Shown here piece after piece: positions 16,756 through 25,809 of a DNA stretch of 64,000 nucleotides. The notes under the pieces were generated by a model that had not been told where the DNA came from, did not search any database, and saw only the letters and a program-made list of their open reading frames with translations. The stretch lies in contig NZ_CP079925.1 in NCBI RefSeq assembly GCF_019355935.1, positions 3,100,001-3,164,000 of the forward strand, given 5' to 3'. The first letter of the stretch is position 1, and each line of letters opens with the position of its first letter. The DNA comes from Comamonas sp. Y33R10-2. GTDB lineage: Bacteria; Pseudomonadota; Gammaproteobacteria; Burkholderiales; Burkholderiaceae_C. A program made the position numbers and the translations under genes.

Positions 16756-18381
16756 TTACTGAAGACCGCTGATGGGCAGGTTTTCGGGGAAGCGAATCTC
16801 GTGCGTGGCCTGAAATTGCGCCGTGCTGCGTGCGCCCAGATTCTGCTCCCAAGAAATCATGCCGTTTTGCGCATTCCAGCGGGTGCTGGTGGGCTGGGGT
16901 GCGTATTGCGATTGCACCTTGATCTGCTCATTGCCAGAGATGGGGGCCGTGTCCAGCACCTGCAGCGCAATGGGCTGGTCATGGCGGTTTTCTACCGCGT
17001 AACTGCGCACCAGCGTGCGTTCGGTCTTGCTGCTAGCCCAGCCGCTGCTGCCGGTATTGCTTTGCGCGGGCAGGCGGCGCACCACCACTTTTTCATCGCG
17101 GCCAAAAGACAGGCCTTGTGCCAGTGCTTGTGCGTTGCCAAAGTCCAGCCGTCCGTTGCCGACCAGTGCCTCGTCGCGGAATAAGGTGACAGGGCCTGCG
17201 GGCCAGATGCCTTGCGGCGCTTGCAGCGTGGCGATCAGGTAGGCGGCTTCTTCTGCAGCAGGGGCCGTGCGGGTGAGCAGGCTGGTGGCCAGATTTTCCT
17301 GCCCCAGCGAGAGCGTGGTGCGCTCTGCGCTGGATGGAACGGTGATCTTGTAGGGCACCACAAACTGCGTGCTGTATGCAGTGTTGATGCTGGAGACATC
17401 CAAATCTGGAAGAGCTGGAACGGCAGCGACTTCAGCAGTTTTACCGGCAGTCGTCCTGGCGCTGGCACGGGCCATCATGACGGGAGCTGGCGCAGGGGCT
17501 GCGAGGGCGATAGGCTGGATGACGTCGACCACCCAAGGGCGGGGCATTGCGCCTTGCGTGCTGCGTGTGGGCTGGCCGGTGGAAAGGCGCAGGCGCACAT
17601 TGCTCCAGTCCTCGCCGCTGGTCTGCACCACCAGTGCCTGCCGCTCCAGCTGCACCTGATTTTTGGCGGTGTTCAGTTGCGCTCGGTAGCCGGGTTGCCA
17701 GCTAGGGCCGCGCACCTGATAGCTCAGGCGGACATTGGCCGCGCGCGGGCTGGCCAGTTGCACGGTGACTTTCATGACCTGCGACTGCTGGCCGCCGGTG
17801 CGGTCGCGCTCATTGCGCAGCGGCTGCAATTGCGCCATCAGGTCTTGCTTTTGCCGCTGAATCTGATGGGCGCGCACGCTGTTGTCGCGGCTGCTTTGGC
17901 GCAGGGCCTGACTAGTACTGACGATCTGCGCGGGCGTGACGCGAGCTTCGTCGCCGGGCTTGCTCACGCCTTGCAGAAAGTCGCCCACCAGCTTGGCGGC
18001 ATTTTCTTCGGCGTCGATGCTGGCGAGCTGATCTTCTAGTGTACGAATTTGCTGGTCCAGCGGGCTGGTGCAATCTTTGGCCGCCATCTGGCGGGCTTGC
18101 ATGAGTGTCTTGATCTCGCCCACGCGCACGCCTTCGTCGCCGCTAATCTGCAGGCTTTGGGTGTCCATACTGGCGGGCAGGCACTCAAAGCTGAGCTGGC
18201 GGGTCTGCGCTTCAATGCGGGCCTCGCGCTGCACGGCTGCAATGCCCGGGTAGAGGGTGACCTCAGTAATCGGCGCGCGGTTGCCCGAGACGCTGAGGCT
18301 GGTGTTGTCTGCGGCCGCTAATCCAGGCAGGGCAGCGGCAAGGCCGGCAAAGTACGCGGGCAGCAGATGGCGTGAATGCAT
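16756..18381 (-). CDS. Exported DUF4140/DUF4139 protein (mucoidy inhibitor MuiA family)
   Basis: A 541-residue protein with a signal peptide ending near LPGLAAA. The N-terminal DUF4140-type domain has VTLYPGIAAVQREARI (about residues 40-120). A charged, Gln-rich segment that is probably coiled coil follows (about 120-200), then the long DUF4139 domain to the C terminus, which includes VRLSYQVRGPSWQPGYRAQL and ends KTERTLVRSYAVENRHDQPI and RSTAQFQATHEIRFPE. The family name comes from a weak link with mucoidy; the molecular function is unknown. It lies 68 bp downstream of thiL on the same strand and is followed by a hairpin at 16707-16745. Confidence 0.85.
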   Translation of the reverse strand: MHSRHLLPAYFAGLAAALPGLAAADNTSLSVSGNRAPITEVTLYPGIAAVQREARIEAQTRQLSFECLPASMDTQSLQISGDEGVRVGEIKTLMQARQMAAKDCTSPLDQQIRTLEDQLASIDAEENAAKLVGDFLQGVSKPGDEARVTPAQIVSTSQALRQSSRDNSVRAHQIQRQKQDLMAQLQPLRNERDRTGGQQSQVMKVTVQLASPRAANVRLSYQVRGPSWQPGYRAQLNTAKNQVQLERQALVVQTSGEDWSNVRLRLSTGQPTRSTQGAMPRPWVVDVIQPIALAAPAPAPVMMARASARTTAGKTAEVAAVPALPDLDVSSINTAYSTQFVVPYKITVPSSAERTTLSLGQENLATSLLTRTAPAAEEAAYLIATLQAPQGIWPAGPVTLFRDEALVGNGRLDFGNAQALAQGLSFGRDEKVVVRRLPAQSNTGSSGWASSKTERTLVRSYAVENRHDQPIALQVLDTAPISGNEQIKVQSQYAPQPTSTRWNAQNGMISWEQNLGARSTAQFQATHEIRFPENLPISGLQ

Positions 18382-18449
18382 GTGGCAGCTCTCGTTTGCA
18401 GTGAACAGGGTTTGAGCTTAACCGAGAGCCCTGTCAGCGCTGAACGAGT

Positions 18450-19427
18450 TCAGCTGCCAAAGTGGTCGAAAGACTTCCACTGGCTGGCCAGCAAAGCGCC
18501 ATCTGCACCGATGACACGCAAGCCCTGCGCGGCATCAATGCGGCCTATACAGGTCACGGGCGTCGCGCTGGCAATGCCAGCGGCCAGAACGTCTGCGTGG
18601 CGCGCTGCTGGGGCGGTAAAACACAGCTCGTAATCGTCGCCCCCGGCCAGCGTGCATTGCTGCTGAAGATTGAAGTCAAATTGCCATGAAGCGCTTTGCG
18701 GATAAGCGCTGGCAGCTATCAAAGGCGTAGTAAGGCGGCTATCCACCGTGGCACCGACATTAGAAAGCTCAAGAATATGACCGAGGTCGCCTAGCAGGCC
18801 ATCGCTCACATCCAGCGCGCTGCTGGCAATGCCGCGCAGGGCAAGGCCCAGGGTCACGCGTGGCGTGGGGCTTTCCAGTCGCTGGCGGGTTTGCTCAAGC
18901 AAGGTGTCTGGCAGCTGAATATGGCCTTGCAAGGCTTCCAGCGCCAGCCGCGCATCACCCAGATGACCGCTGACCCAGATTTCATCGCCAGCCTTGGCGC
19001 CGCTGCGCAGCAGGGCTTGGCCGGGGGGCACTTCGCCAAACACGGTGATGCAAATATTGAGCGGCCCGCCCGTGGTGTCGCCGCCGATGAGCTCGCAGTC
19101 ATGCGCGTCGGCCAGTGCCAGCAGGCCTGCGGCAAATTCGCTGATCCACGCTTCGTCAGCGCGTGGCAGTGACAGCGCGAGGGTGAAGGCGAGAGGCTTG
19201 GCGCCGCTGGCAGCCAGATCGCTGAGGTTGACGGCCAGTGCCTTGTGGCCCAGCAGCCGCGGGTTGACGTTGAGGAAAAAGTGGCGGCCTTCGACCAGCA
19301 TGTCGCTGGAGATGGCCAGTTGCATGCCGGGCGCGGGAGCCAGCAGCGCGCAGTCGTCGCCCACGCCTAAAGCGGCGCGGCGCACGGGGCGCTGAAAGTA
19401 GCGGCGGATCAGATCAAATTCACCCAT
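18450..19427 (-). CDS. thiL: Thiamine-monophosphate kinase
   Basis: The last step of thiamine diphosphate synthesis: ATP-dependent phosphorylation of thiamine monophosphate. It is 325 residues long, the usual size. The AIR-synthase-like fold shows FDLIRRYFQR, GVGDDCALL (metal and nucleotide binding), the NLSDLAASGAKPLAF stretch and ELIGGDTTGGPL in the N-terminal half, and ALDVSDGLLGDL and LAGGDDYELCFT in the C-terminal half. It lies 66 bp downstream of the STAS gene and upstream of the MuiA-like gene, all on the minus strand. No other thiamine gene is in the window. Confidence 0.94.
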   Translation of the reverse strand: MGEFDLIRRYFQRPVRRAALGVGDDCALLAPAPGMQLAISSDMLVEGRHFFLNVNPRLLGHKALAVNLSDLAASGAKPLAFTLALSLPRADEAWISEFAAGLLALADAHDCELIGGDTTGGPLNICITVFGEVPPGQALLRSGAKAGDEIWVSGHLGDARLALEALQGHIQLPDTLLEQTRQRLESPTPRVTLGLALRGIASSALDVSDGLLGDLGHILELSNVGATVDSRLTTPLIAASAYPQSASWQFDFNLQQQCTLAGGDDYELCFTAPAARHADVLAAGIASATPVTCIGRIDAAQGLRVIGADGALLASQWKSFDHFGS

Positions 19428-19493
19428 GAAATCACTGGCCGCGGCAAAGGCGGCGCGTTGGGCCGCGAGTCAGGCGAAGACTGGCGGCGGTGG

Positions 19494-19826
19494 TTAAAAC
19501 TGCGCAAGCGCCTCGGCGCGGGTCGCGGTGACGTTGAGAATGGCTAAAAAGCCACTGATGTCGAACACCTCGCGCACATGGGGTTGCATGCCGTAAATCA
19601 CCAGCTTGCCGCCCGCTTGCTTGAGCCGTTTGGCCAGCACCAGCACCACGCGCAGGCCGGCGCTGGAGATGTAGCTCAGCTCAGTCATGTTCAGCAGCAC
19701 GCTTTTGGCGCCTTGATTGACGACGGCCAAGACCTCTGTCTCAACGGTGGCTGCGTTGGAGCTGTTGACCTGACCTTGCAGGGCGATGATGTGCGCTTTG
19801 TCAGTGGGCTCAATTGCAATAGTCAT
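19494..19826 (-). CDS. STAS-domain protein (anti-sigma factor antagonist type)
   Basis: A 110-residue single STAS domain, like SpoIIAA/RsbV. The phosphorylation segment ELSYISSAGLRVVLVL places a conserved Ser at residue 55, aligned with SpoIIAA Ser58. I chose ATG at 19826, 8 bases after a GAG; a GTG at 19835 is in frame but has no ribosome site. It is divergent from the permease gene at 19924, which is followed by an RsbW-like ATPase and a SpoIIE-type phosphatase. By family knowledge the ATPase would phosphorylate this Ser and the phosphatase would reverse it. No sigma factor gene is nearby, so its partner is probably something else, perhaps the permease tail. Confidence 0.9.
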   Translation of the reverse strand: MTIAIEPTDKAHIIALQGQVNSSNAATVETEVLAVVNQGAKSVLLNMTELSYISSAGLRVVLVLAKRLKQAGGKLVIYGMQPHVREVFDISGFLAILNVTATRAEALAQF

Positions 19827-19923
19827 GGCAGACACTCGTGATGAAATGCGTTGGGATGCTTTCGAGAATAACAGTCTGGTGGTGCTGAGTTATGTCACCA
19901 GCCAGTGAAAACAATTTTTAGTG

Positions 19924-21684
19924 ATGAGCCGTTTGAAATTTCCGCCCTCTGAGGTACGCCGCCGTTCACCCAATTTGGTCTATGGGGCCGATGATCGCTT
20001 GCCGTGGTCTTCGCTTTGGGTGCTGGCAGCCCAGCACAGCGCTGCGGCGATTGCGTTTTTGTCTTATGTGCTGGTTGCCACCAGAGCCGCCGGGCTCGAT
20101 GCCGCTGGCACCCAATCCATGCTGGCGATGACGCTTCTGGGCATGGCCGTTTGCATGGCTTTACAGGCTTGGGGCGGGCACTGGGGCAGCGGCTATTTGC
20201 TGCCCCATGTTCCCAACCCCTTTGTGATCTCTTTTGTGGCCGCTACCTTGAGCGCTGTGGGCCCCGGCGGCATGCCCTTGATTGCGCTGGTGTACTGCAG
20301 CGTGACTTTGTTGTTGGCGCCGCTGATTACGCGTATGCGCTCGGTGTTCCCGGCCTTTGTGGTGGGCGTTGTCATCATCATGGGCGGGCTGCTGCTGGTC
20401 GAAGGTGCCGTCAAGCATGCGCTGGGGTTAGATGCGCAGTGGCTGATTGATGGCGCCAGCGCGTTAACAGCGGCATGCACCTTGCTCACCATCGTGGTCG
20501 CTTCGGTCTGGGGCGGCAAGCGCCTGAGTTTGATGGCTTTGCTGCTTGGCATGGGCGTGGGCATCGTCGTCGCTGCGTTGACGGGAAACCTTCATGGCTG
20601 GGATGCCATCAAAGACGCAGCCTTGCTGCAACTGCCCGCCTTGCACATGCCTCAGTTCAAGGGCGACATGGGCACCTTGGTCGCCATCGGCCTGATCGCC
20701 ATGCTGACCCAGCTAGACACCATGGGCAACGTCAGCCTGATGGACAAGCTGGAAGACGCCGACTGGCGCCGCGTCAACATGCGTGCCGTGGCAGGCGGCA
20801 TGCGTGCCCATGCGATTGGCGACTGCGTGACAGGCATGTTTGGCGGCTTTCCCACCTGCACCAGCGCCACCAATATTGCGCTGGCCCATGCCACCCACGC
20901 AACGGCGCGGGTGATTGGTTTGGCCACGGCGGTGATCCTGGGCATTGCGGCCTTCATGCCCAAGGTCACCGTCGCAATCATGCAAATCCCAGAGCCGGTC
21001 TTGGGCGCGGTGGAGCTGTACGCCGCCGCCTTTTTGATCGTGGCGGGCATTGAGCTGATTGCTGCGCGGGCCATGGATAGCCGCTCCACCTTTGCTGTGG
21101 GCCTGTCGATTAGCGCGGGCATTGCCGTGATGGCCATGCCGCAGTTGATGAATTCGGTGCCGGCTTACTGGCGCTCTTTGTTTGGCAATGCGCTGGTGGT
21201 TTCGGGGCTGCTGGTCATTGTGCTGAACTTGCTGTTTCGCCTCGGAACCTCGCGCAAGGCCGAGCAGGCCTTGACTAGCGCGGCCACTTTGCACCACGAC
21301 ATCACTAATTTTGTAGAAGCGCAGGGCGGCGCTTGGGGCGCACGCCGCGACGTGGTGCAGCGCGCAGCGTTGGCGGCGCTTGAAGGGGCCGAAGGCATTC
21401 AGGCAGCAGGCAGGCAAGTCAGTGCCATACGCGGCAGTTTTGATGAATTCAATTTGGATTTAGAGCTGCTGCACACCGGCACTGCGTTGCCGTTAACGAA
21501 GGCTGGCGCAGGTGTAGCCAGTGCATTGCCTGCGCATGATTTGCTAGATGCGGATGACGATGCGTTTGAAGCGGCGCTTTCGCAAGTCTCATCACAGCTG
21601 CTGCGACATATTGCGGACCGCGTGAGTACTTATGATGGACAGGCAGGGCAGTCTTCTGGCTTGCAGCTGCACTTTGCCCACTGA
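19924..21684 (+). CDS. NCS2-family (xanthine/uracil type) permease with degenerate HATPase-like C-terminal domain
   Basis: A 586-residue protein. Residues about 30-440 form an NCS2 transporter with about 12-14 membrane helices. The helix-8 motif that usually reads Glu-X-X-Gly is QLDTMGN here (Asp near residue 265), and the NXXGXXXXTR segment reads ATNIALAHATHATAR, so the substrate site is divergent. The last 130 residues are soluble. RDVVQRAALAALEGAEGI, FDEFNLDLELLHTGTALPL and LLRHIADRVSTYDGQAG follow the order of an RsbW-type HATPase fold, but the N-box Asn and the Asp-X-Gly nucleotide motif are missing. This suggests a non-catalytic docking domain. No clear ribosome site was found; GTG at 19921 is also possible. 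The next gene is the RsbW-like ATPase. Confidence 0.85.
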   Translation: MSRLKFPPSEVRRRSPNLVYGADDRLPWSSLWVLAAQHSAAAIAFLSYVLVATRAAGLDAAGTQSMLAMTLLGMAVCMALQAWGGHWGSGYLLPHVPNPFVISFVAATLSAVGPGGMPLIALVYCSVTLLLAPLITRMRSVFPAFVVGVVIIMGGLLLVEGAVKHALGLDAQWLIDGASALTAACTLLTIVVASVWGGKRLSLMALLLGMGVGIVVAALTGNLHGWDAIKDAALLQLPALHMPQFKGDMGTLVAIGLIAMLTQLDTMGNVSLMDKLEDADWRRVNMRAVAGGMRAHAIGDCVTGMFGGFPTCTSATNIALAHATHATARVIGLATAVILGIAAFMPKVTVAIMQIPEPVLGAVELYAAAFLIVAGIELIAARAMDSRSTFAVGLSISAGIAVMAMPQLMNSVPAYWRSLFGNALVVSGLLVIVLNLLFRLGTSRKAEQALTSAATLHHDITNFVEAQGGAWGARRDVVQRAALAALEGAEGIQAAGRQVSAIRGSFDEFNLDLELLHTGTALPLTKAGAGVASALPAHDLLDADDDAFEAALSQVSSQLLRHIADRVSTYDGQAGQSSGLQLHFAH

Positions 21685-21718
21685 CCTTTTTTGAGCGTCC
21701 AAGCTCGTCTCTTAACGC

Positions 21719-22180
21719 ATGGCACAAGCTCCCATCACTTCTTTGCCTTGGCCTGCACTGCAACTACTGGAGCAGCGGGCCATGCCTGCGCACTGCGAAG
21801 CCATTGCTGAAGTGATCGCGTGGCTGGAAGAGGTGAGCGAGCGCGAGAAATGGCCGCTTAAAACCGTCTTTGCGCTCACGTTGTGCGCGGATGAGGCTTT
21901 GACCAATATCGTCACGCATGCCAATCCAGCAGGCGATCAGCCGCTATCAATTCAGTTGCAACTGGGCACTCTGAATGATGGGGTCGGACTGTGCATTGCA
22001 GACAACGGAGCAGAGTTCGACCCCACGCTTAGAGAGGCTGCACCGCTGGCCAAAAAATTGGATGATGCCGAGATGGGCGGCCACGGCCTGCGGCTGATGC
22101 GCCACTATTTGCAGCGCTTTGAATACCGCCGAAGTGATGGCTGGAACTGGCTTTTGCTCGTTGTTGCTAGTGATCTTTAG
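21719..22180 (+). CDS. RsbW/SpoIIAB-like HATPase (predicted STAS kinase)
   Basis: A 153-residue GHKL-type ATP-binding protein. The N-box is ALTLCADEALTNIVTHAN (about residues 55-72), the G1 box is CIADNGAEFDP and the G2 box is MGGHGLRLMRHYL; all key residues are intact, in contrast to the degenerate tail of the permease upstream. Proteins of this family phosphorylate a Ser on STAS partners, which here would be the product of 19494-19826. The gene lies 34 bp after the permease and its end overlaps, tail to tail, the SpoIIE-type phosphatase gene by 4 bp. No sigma factor lies nearby. Confidence 0.92.
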   Translation: MAQAPITSLPWPALQLLEQRAMPAHCEAIAEVIAWLEEVSEREKWPLKTVFALTLCADEALTNIVTHANPAGDQPLSIQLQLGTLNDGVGLCIADNGAEFDPTLREAAPLAKKLDDAEMGGHGLRLMRHYLQRFEYRRSDGWNWLLLVVASDL

Positions 22181-24258
22181 CCCCGATACAGCAGGCTCAC
22201 ACAAGTAATGTCATCGGCCTGCGGCGCACCATCTTCAAACGCTCGCACGCTTTGCAGCACGGCTAGAGTGATGTCCTCGGGGCTTGATTGCTTTGCTGCC
22301 AGTGGGTTGAGCGTGGCCAGCAAGCGCTGATCGCCATATTCTTGCTGCTGATGGTTGAAGGCTTCGGTTACGCCATCTGTAAACAAAAAGAGCCGGTCGC
22401 CGGCCTGCAGTTGGAGCACAGCTTCTTGGTACACAAACTCTTCGCTTACGGCGACCGCCACGCCGCCTGTGCGCGCCAGCGTGCGCACCGGCTCTGCATC
22501 ACCGGGCTGGGCGGGCAGTAGATAGGGTGCGTTGTGCCCGGCATTCACGTAGCGCAGCTGGCCGCTGGGCAGATGCAGCACGCCGTAGAAGATGGTCACA
22601 AACATCATCTGCTCGTTTTCTGCGGCCAGCAGGTCGTTGAGCCTGCGTATGCAGGAGCTGGGCGACATCACAAATGCGGCGGTGGACTTGAGCAGGGTGC
22701 GCGTAATGGCCATGAACAGCGCGGCAGGAACGCCCTTGCCGGAGACATCGGCAATCACCAGTCCCAAGTGATCTTTGTCTAGCCAGAAATAGTCGTAGAA
22801 ATCGCCCCCCACCTCGCGCGCCGGGGTGATGTGGCAATGCAGCTGCAGGCGCGCATCGGCCGGCATTTGCTGGGGCAGAATGCTGCGCTGCACTTCAGCG
22901 GCAATCTGCAGCTCTTGCTGCAGGCCAGCGAGCTGGGTTTTGCTCACCAGTGCTTCGCGCAGCTCAACCACCATGCTGCTCAGGCTTTTGTGCTGCTCGG
23001 CAATGCGGCGCGTCAGGTCTGACATGACATGTGCTAGCTGGCGCAGCTGGCCGTCATCGCTTTGCGGGGCTGGGTCGCTTTGCAGCAGTTGCAAGACCTC
23101 TTCACGGCTGGTCATGTCGGTGGCATCGGCTAACTGCTGCAGCTGCTGGTGTATCAGTTGCTCTTGCCGGCGGCGCACGCGCTCGCGCTGGCTACGTGCG
23201 CGGGCTAACTCTTGCGCGCTGTGTCTGAAATGGGTGACGGCCTTGGCAATGCGGCCAATTTCGTCATTGCGCTGGTGGTTGAGTTGCACACTGGTATCGC
23301 CCTTGGCTAGCGCCTGCAGTGCGCTAATGGCCTGGTCTAGCGGCTCAAAGCTGCGGCGCAAATACCAAGACAGGCCCAGCAGGCCCAGCGCAATCAAAAA
23401 CAGCGTAACGCCCGCCGCAAGTCGCGCTAAAAATAGGCTGGCCAATATCTGACTGGAGTCATCTTTGAGGGTGACAAGGGTGGCGACTTCATGCCCTGCC
23501 AAGTCACGCACTTGATGGCTAGTGACGGAGTAGATTTTTGAGCCGATAGGCGCTTGAAAATACTGCTGCTGCCTTGGTGAAATGAGCGGCGCAACGGCCT
23601 GCCAAAGCTCATGGTGAGTGGTCGCAAGCAAGGTGCCGCGCAAGTCCAGCAAGCTGGCTTGTAAGTGGCTTGGCTGCCTGTTTTGGTTTTGCTGATTTGC
23701 TTGCTTGTTTTGACTAAAGCGCTGCAGCGCACTGCTGAGGCTGCGTCCAGCCACCAAGACCACAGGCTCGCCATTGCCGGGCACAAGGCGTGCAGAAATC
23801 AGCATGGCGATGTTGCCGCTACCCAAGCGCAGGCCGTTGATGTCTTCGCCGCTGAAAAGTTGCTCTAGGCTACCCGCGTCCAGTAACGGAATGGGAGCGG
23901 TTTGACCGAGCGTCATGGGCTCATGGCCGGGGCGCAGCACCGCCAGCAGCTGCAGCAACTGCCCATCGCCGGGGACGAGATTTTCTGCGATCAATCTTTT
24001 TTCTAGCGCTTTGCTGTCTTGACTGCGTGCAGCGCTGGCAATAGCGGGCAGGGCGGTGAGTTGGTCTAGCGCCGCATCCATGTACTGTTCTTCAGCTGCC
24101 AAAACCTGCTTCCACAGCGACTCTTGCGCTTGCTGGGCCAGCGTAGCGATGCGCTCTTGCTGCAGTTGCTCACGTATCCAGCCAAAGCCCAGCAAGGCCA
24201 GAGTGGTTAACAGCAGTCCTGCTGCCACGATCGTGATGATGCGCAGCCGCAAGGTCAT
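22177..24258 (-). CDS. Membrane-bound SpoIIE/RsbU-type PP2C phosphatase with HAMP domain
   Basis: A 693-residue sensor phosphatase. A first membrane helix (about residues 5-25), an extracytoplasmic sensor region of about 240 residues and a second helix near 280-300 are followed by a HAMP-like segment (about 300-355), a coiled region and the PP2C domain (about 460-690). Metal-binding PP2C motifs are intact: VGGDFYDYFW, VIADVSGKGVPAALFM, LFLFTDGVTEAF and ADDITCVSL. It would dephosphorylate the STAS protein in response to an external signal. It is the last gene of a tightly overlapped minus-strand operon that begins at 27601, and it overlaps the preceding gene by 4 bp. Confidence 0.93.
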   Translation of the reverse strand: MTLRLRIITIVAAGLLLTTLALLGFGWIREQLQQERIATLAQQAQESLWKQVLAAEEQYMDAALDQLTALPAIASAARSQDSKALEKRLIAENLVPGDGQLLQLLAVLRPGHEPMTLGQTAPIPLLDAGSLEQLFSGEDINGLRLGSGNIAMLISARLVPGNGEPVVLVAGRSLSSALQRFSQNKQANQQNQNRQPSHLQASLLDLRGTLLATTHHELWQAVAPLISPRQQQYFQAPIGSKIYSVTSHQVRDLAGHEVATLVTLKDDSSQILASLFLARLAAGVTLFLIALGLLGLSWYLRRSFEPLDQAISALQALAKGDTSVQLNHQRNDEIGRIAKAVTHFRHSAQELARARSQRERVRRRQEQLIHQQLQQLADATDMTSREEVLQLLQSDPAPQSDDGQLRQLAHVMSDLTRRIAEQHKSLSSMVVELREALVSKTQLAGLQQELQIAAEVQRSILPQQMPADARLQLHCHITPAREVGGDFYDYFWLDKDHLGLVIADVSGKGVPAALFMAITRTLLKSTAAFVMSPSSCIRRLNDLLAAENEQMMFVTIFYGVLHLPSGQLRYVNAGHNAPYLLPAQPGDAEPVRTLARTGGVAVAVSEEFVYQEAVLQLQAGDRLFLFTDGVTEAFNHQQQEYGDQRLLATLNPLAAKQSSPEDITLAVLQSVRAFEDGAPQADDITCVSLLYRG

Positions 24259-25055
24259 TGAGTGACTCCATTTTTAATAGCTGCTAGTTCAATAGATTCA
24301 ATGGCTGCAAGCATTTTTTGATCAAAATCGACAGCTTTGATTTCTGCCGCGTAGTCTTGTACGGCTTGCTGGGCTTTTTGGTTGCGCTGCTGCAGCGTGG
24401 CCAAGGTGTGGATTGCGCCATGCAGATCGTCGCCCGCATGGCGTTCTTGCAGCGGCAACAGAGCTAGCGGTGTTGCGTCGCGCAGGCTGCTCAGCAGCAG
24501 CTCATGCCTAGCCTGCAGACGCAGAGCAGGGCCAAAATAAACAGCCAAGGCCATCAGCAGTGACGCCAATAAAACGATGAACGTGCAGGCCAGTGCCGGT
24601 TGGAGCAGGCCTTGCACTTGCGAGTTGCGCGCGCCTGCCTGAATCAGAGCCACGGACTGGCCTTTGACGACGACGGGCAGCGTCAGCAGAGATTCGGCGG
24701 TGCCGCGTGAGGCGGAGTACATGGGCTGGCCATGGGTATCCGCCACAGCAATGTAGGCCAGCTGCGGGGTGTTGTTGAGCGTTTGCTGCAGGTGGGCTTC
24801 TACCCCCGGCAACTTCTGCAGCGGAATGCCCAAGCGTGCGGCGCGGGCCATCTGATTGACCAGCGTCTGCGCGACGGAATGGGCAATGGCCTGTTGGCCG
24901 GCCAGCGCTTGCTGCTGATTGTGTTGGGCCAGCCCAATCAACAGCGCCGCGGCGCCTAAGCTGCCCACCAGCAAGGTGATGGCGGCGCAGCGAAGAGTCA
25001 GTTGCCGACGCAGCTTGAATGGCACTGCGTGCGCTGGCGCGTATTTACTGGCCAC
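24255..25055 (-). CDS. Two-helix membrane protein, possible sensor subunit
   Basis: I do not recognise a named family. From the GTG at 25055 the protein has 266 residues: a helix near residues 20-42 (ITLLVGSLGAAALLIGLA), an extracytoplasmic part of about 110 residues, a second helix near 150-175 (IVLLASLLMALAVYFGPAL) and a cytoplasmic tail likely to be helical. The reading frame stays open upstream, but a longer form would overlap the previous gene by more than 260 bp in another frame and be Ser/Cys-rich, so I reject it; GAG 8 bases before the GTG supports the shorter form. No enzyme domain is visible. The last codons lie in a dispersed repeat. Confidence 0.7.
   Translation of the reverse strand: MASKYAPAHAVPFKLRRQLTLRCAAITLLVGSLGAAALLIGLAQHNQQQALAGQQAIAHSVAQTLVNQMARAARLGIPLQKLPGVEAHLQQTLNNTPQLAYIAVADTHGQPMYSASRGTAESLLTLPVVVKGQSVALIQAGARNSQVQGLLQPALACTFIVLLASLLMALAVYFGPALRLQARHELLLSSLRDATPLALLPLQERHAGDDLHGAIHTLATLQQRNQKAQQAVQDYAAEIKAVDFDQKMLAAIESIELAAIKNGVTQ
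24271..24320. repeat. Dispersed ATAGCT repeat at the 3' end of a membrane-protein gene
   Basis: Plus strand begins tttttaATAGCTGCTAG and continues to aatggctgcaagcatttttt. It aligns over about 50 bp with the copies at 31990 and 47361. It encodes the C-terminal residues IESIELAAIK of the 24255-25055 gene, upstream of the stop that overlaps the phosphatase start. Confidence 0.5.
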
Positions 25056-25809
25056 GGTCCAGCTCCTGCAACTGCTGCATGGCTTGCTGTGTTTGTGTGT
25101 ACTCTTGCTCAAGCTGCTTGGCAGCTTGCGCGGCCCATGGTTTGAGTTCGCCGGCGCTGCCGGAGTCTGTTTCATGCACCTGCTCTTGCGCAAGAATGCG
25201 GCTGATTTGGCGATAGGGGCGCAGGCAGCGCAACAGCTCCCACTGCAGCAGCGCAAGGGCGGCAGCGCAGCAGCCGATGAACAAACCCACCCAGATGAGC
25301 GCTTGTACACCTGCGCCCTGCCATTGCGCCAGCGTCCATGCGCCGCCTGTGGGTTGCAGCGTCAACACAATGCCGCCGGCTGCGCGGCCTAAATCGTTTT
25401 CAAAGCGCATGCCCAGCTGGTCTTGCGTGGGGTCTTGGGTTTCCCAGCTGCCGCTTTGTACAAGCTGGCTCACCCAGTCTTGCGGCACCTGAGTGTGCAA
25501 TGCTCCGGCATCGGTGCTGTAGCTGATGCGCCCGGCAGGGTTGAAGATATCGATGGCCATGATCTGCGCAAAGTTGGCCCTCTCGCGGTCGATGATGTCT
25601 TGCATGGCCGGCATTTGCTCAGGCGTCATGCCGGTGGCCAAAAAGTCTTCGGCAGTTTTACGCAGGCTTTGCAAAAGAAAATGATTGCGCTCTTGCGTCA
25701 AATTTCGCGTGTTGATCTGCGAAAACTGCCAGCAAACCATGCTGAGAACCGCCAGCAGCAAAGCCACACCTAGCGCGATAAAGCTAAAGAGCTGTGCTCG
25801 TGCGTTCAT
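25045..25809 (-). CDS. Two-helix membrane protein with extracytoplasmic domain, possible sensor subunit
   Basis: An unrecognised 254-residue protein. Residues 8-29 form a membrane helix (FIALGVALLLAVLSMVC), about 30-160 form an external domain that includes IMAIDIFNPAGRISYSTDAG, reminiscent of a PAS/Cache-like sensor strand order, and about 165-190 form a second helix. A cytoplasmic Gln/Glu-rich tail, probably coiled coil, ends ELDRGQ. There is no kinase, HAMP or phosphatase domain. It overlaps the GNAT gene by 4 bp and the next membrane protein by 11 bp, so the genes are co-translated. The similar layout of three consecutive products suggests a membrane signalling complex; this is inference. 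Confidence 0.75.
   Translation of the reverse strand: MNARAQLFSFIALGVALLLAVLSMVCWQFSQINTRNLTQERNHFLLQSLRKTAEDFLATGMTPEQMPAMQDIIDRERANFAQIMAIDIFNPAGRISYSTDAGALHTQVPQDWVSQLVQSGSWETQDPTQDQLGMRFENDLGRAAGGIVLTLQPTGGAWTLAQWQGAGVQALIWVGLFIGCCAAALALLQWELLRCLRPYRQISRILAQEQVHETDSGSAGELKPWAAQAAKQLEQEYTQTQQAMQQLQELDRGQ

Noticed and set aside
17212..18039. A 275-codon plus-strand frame opposite the MuiA-like gene
   Set aside because: Low-complexity Ala/Gly/His/Leu product with no domain, fully inside a well-supported gene.
25056..25310. A longer N terminus for the gene at 24255-25055
   Set aside because: It would overlap the upstream sensor gene by over 260 bp and be Ser/Cys-rich, unlike a membrane-protein start.
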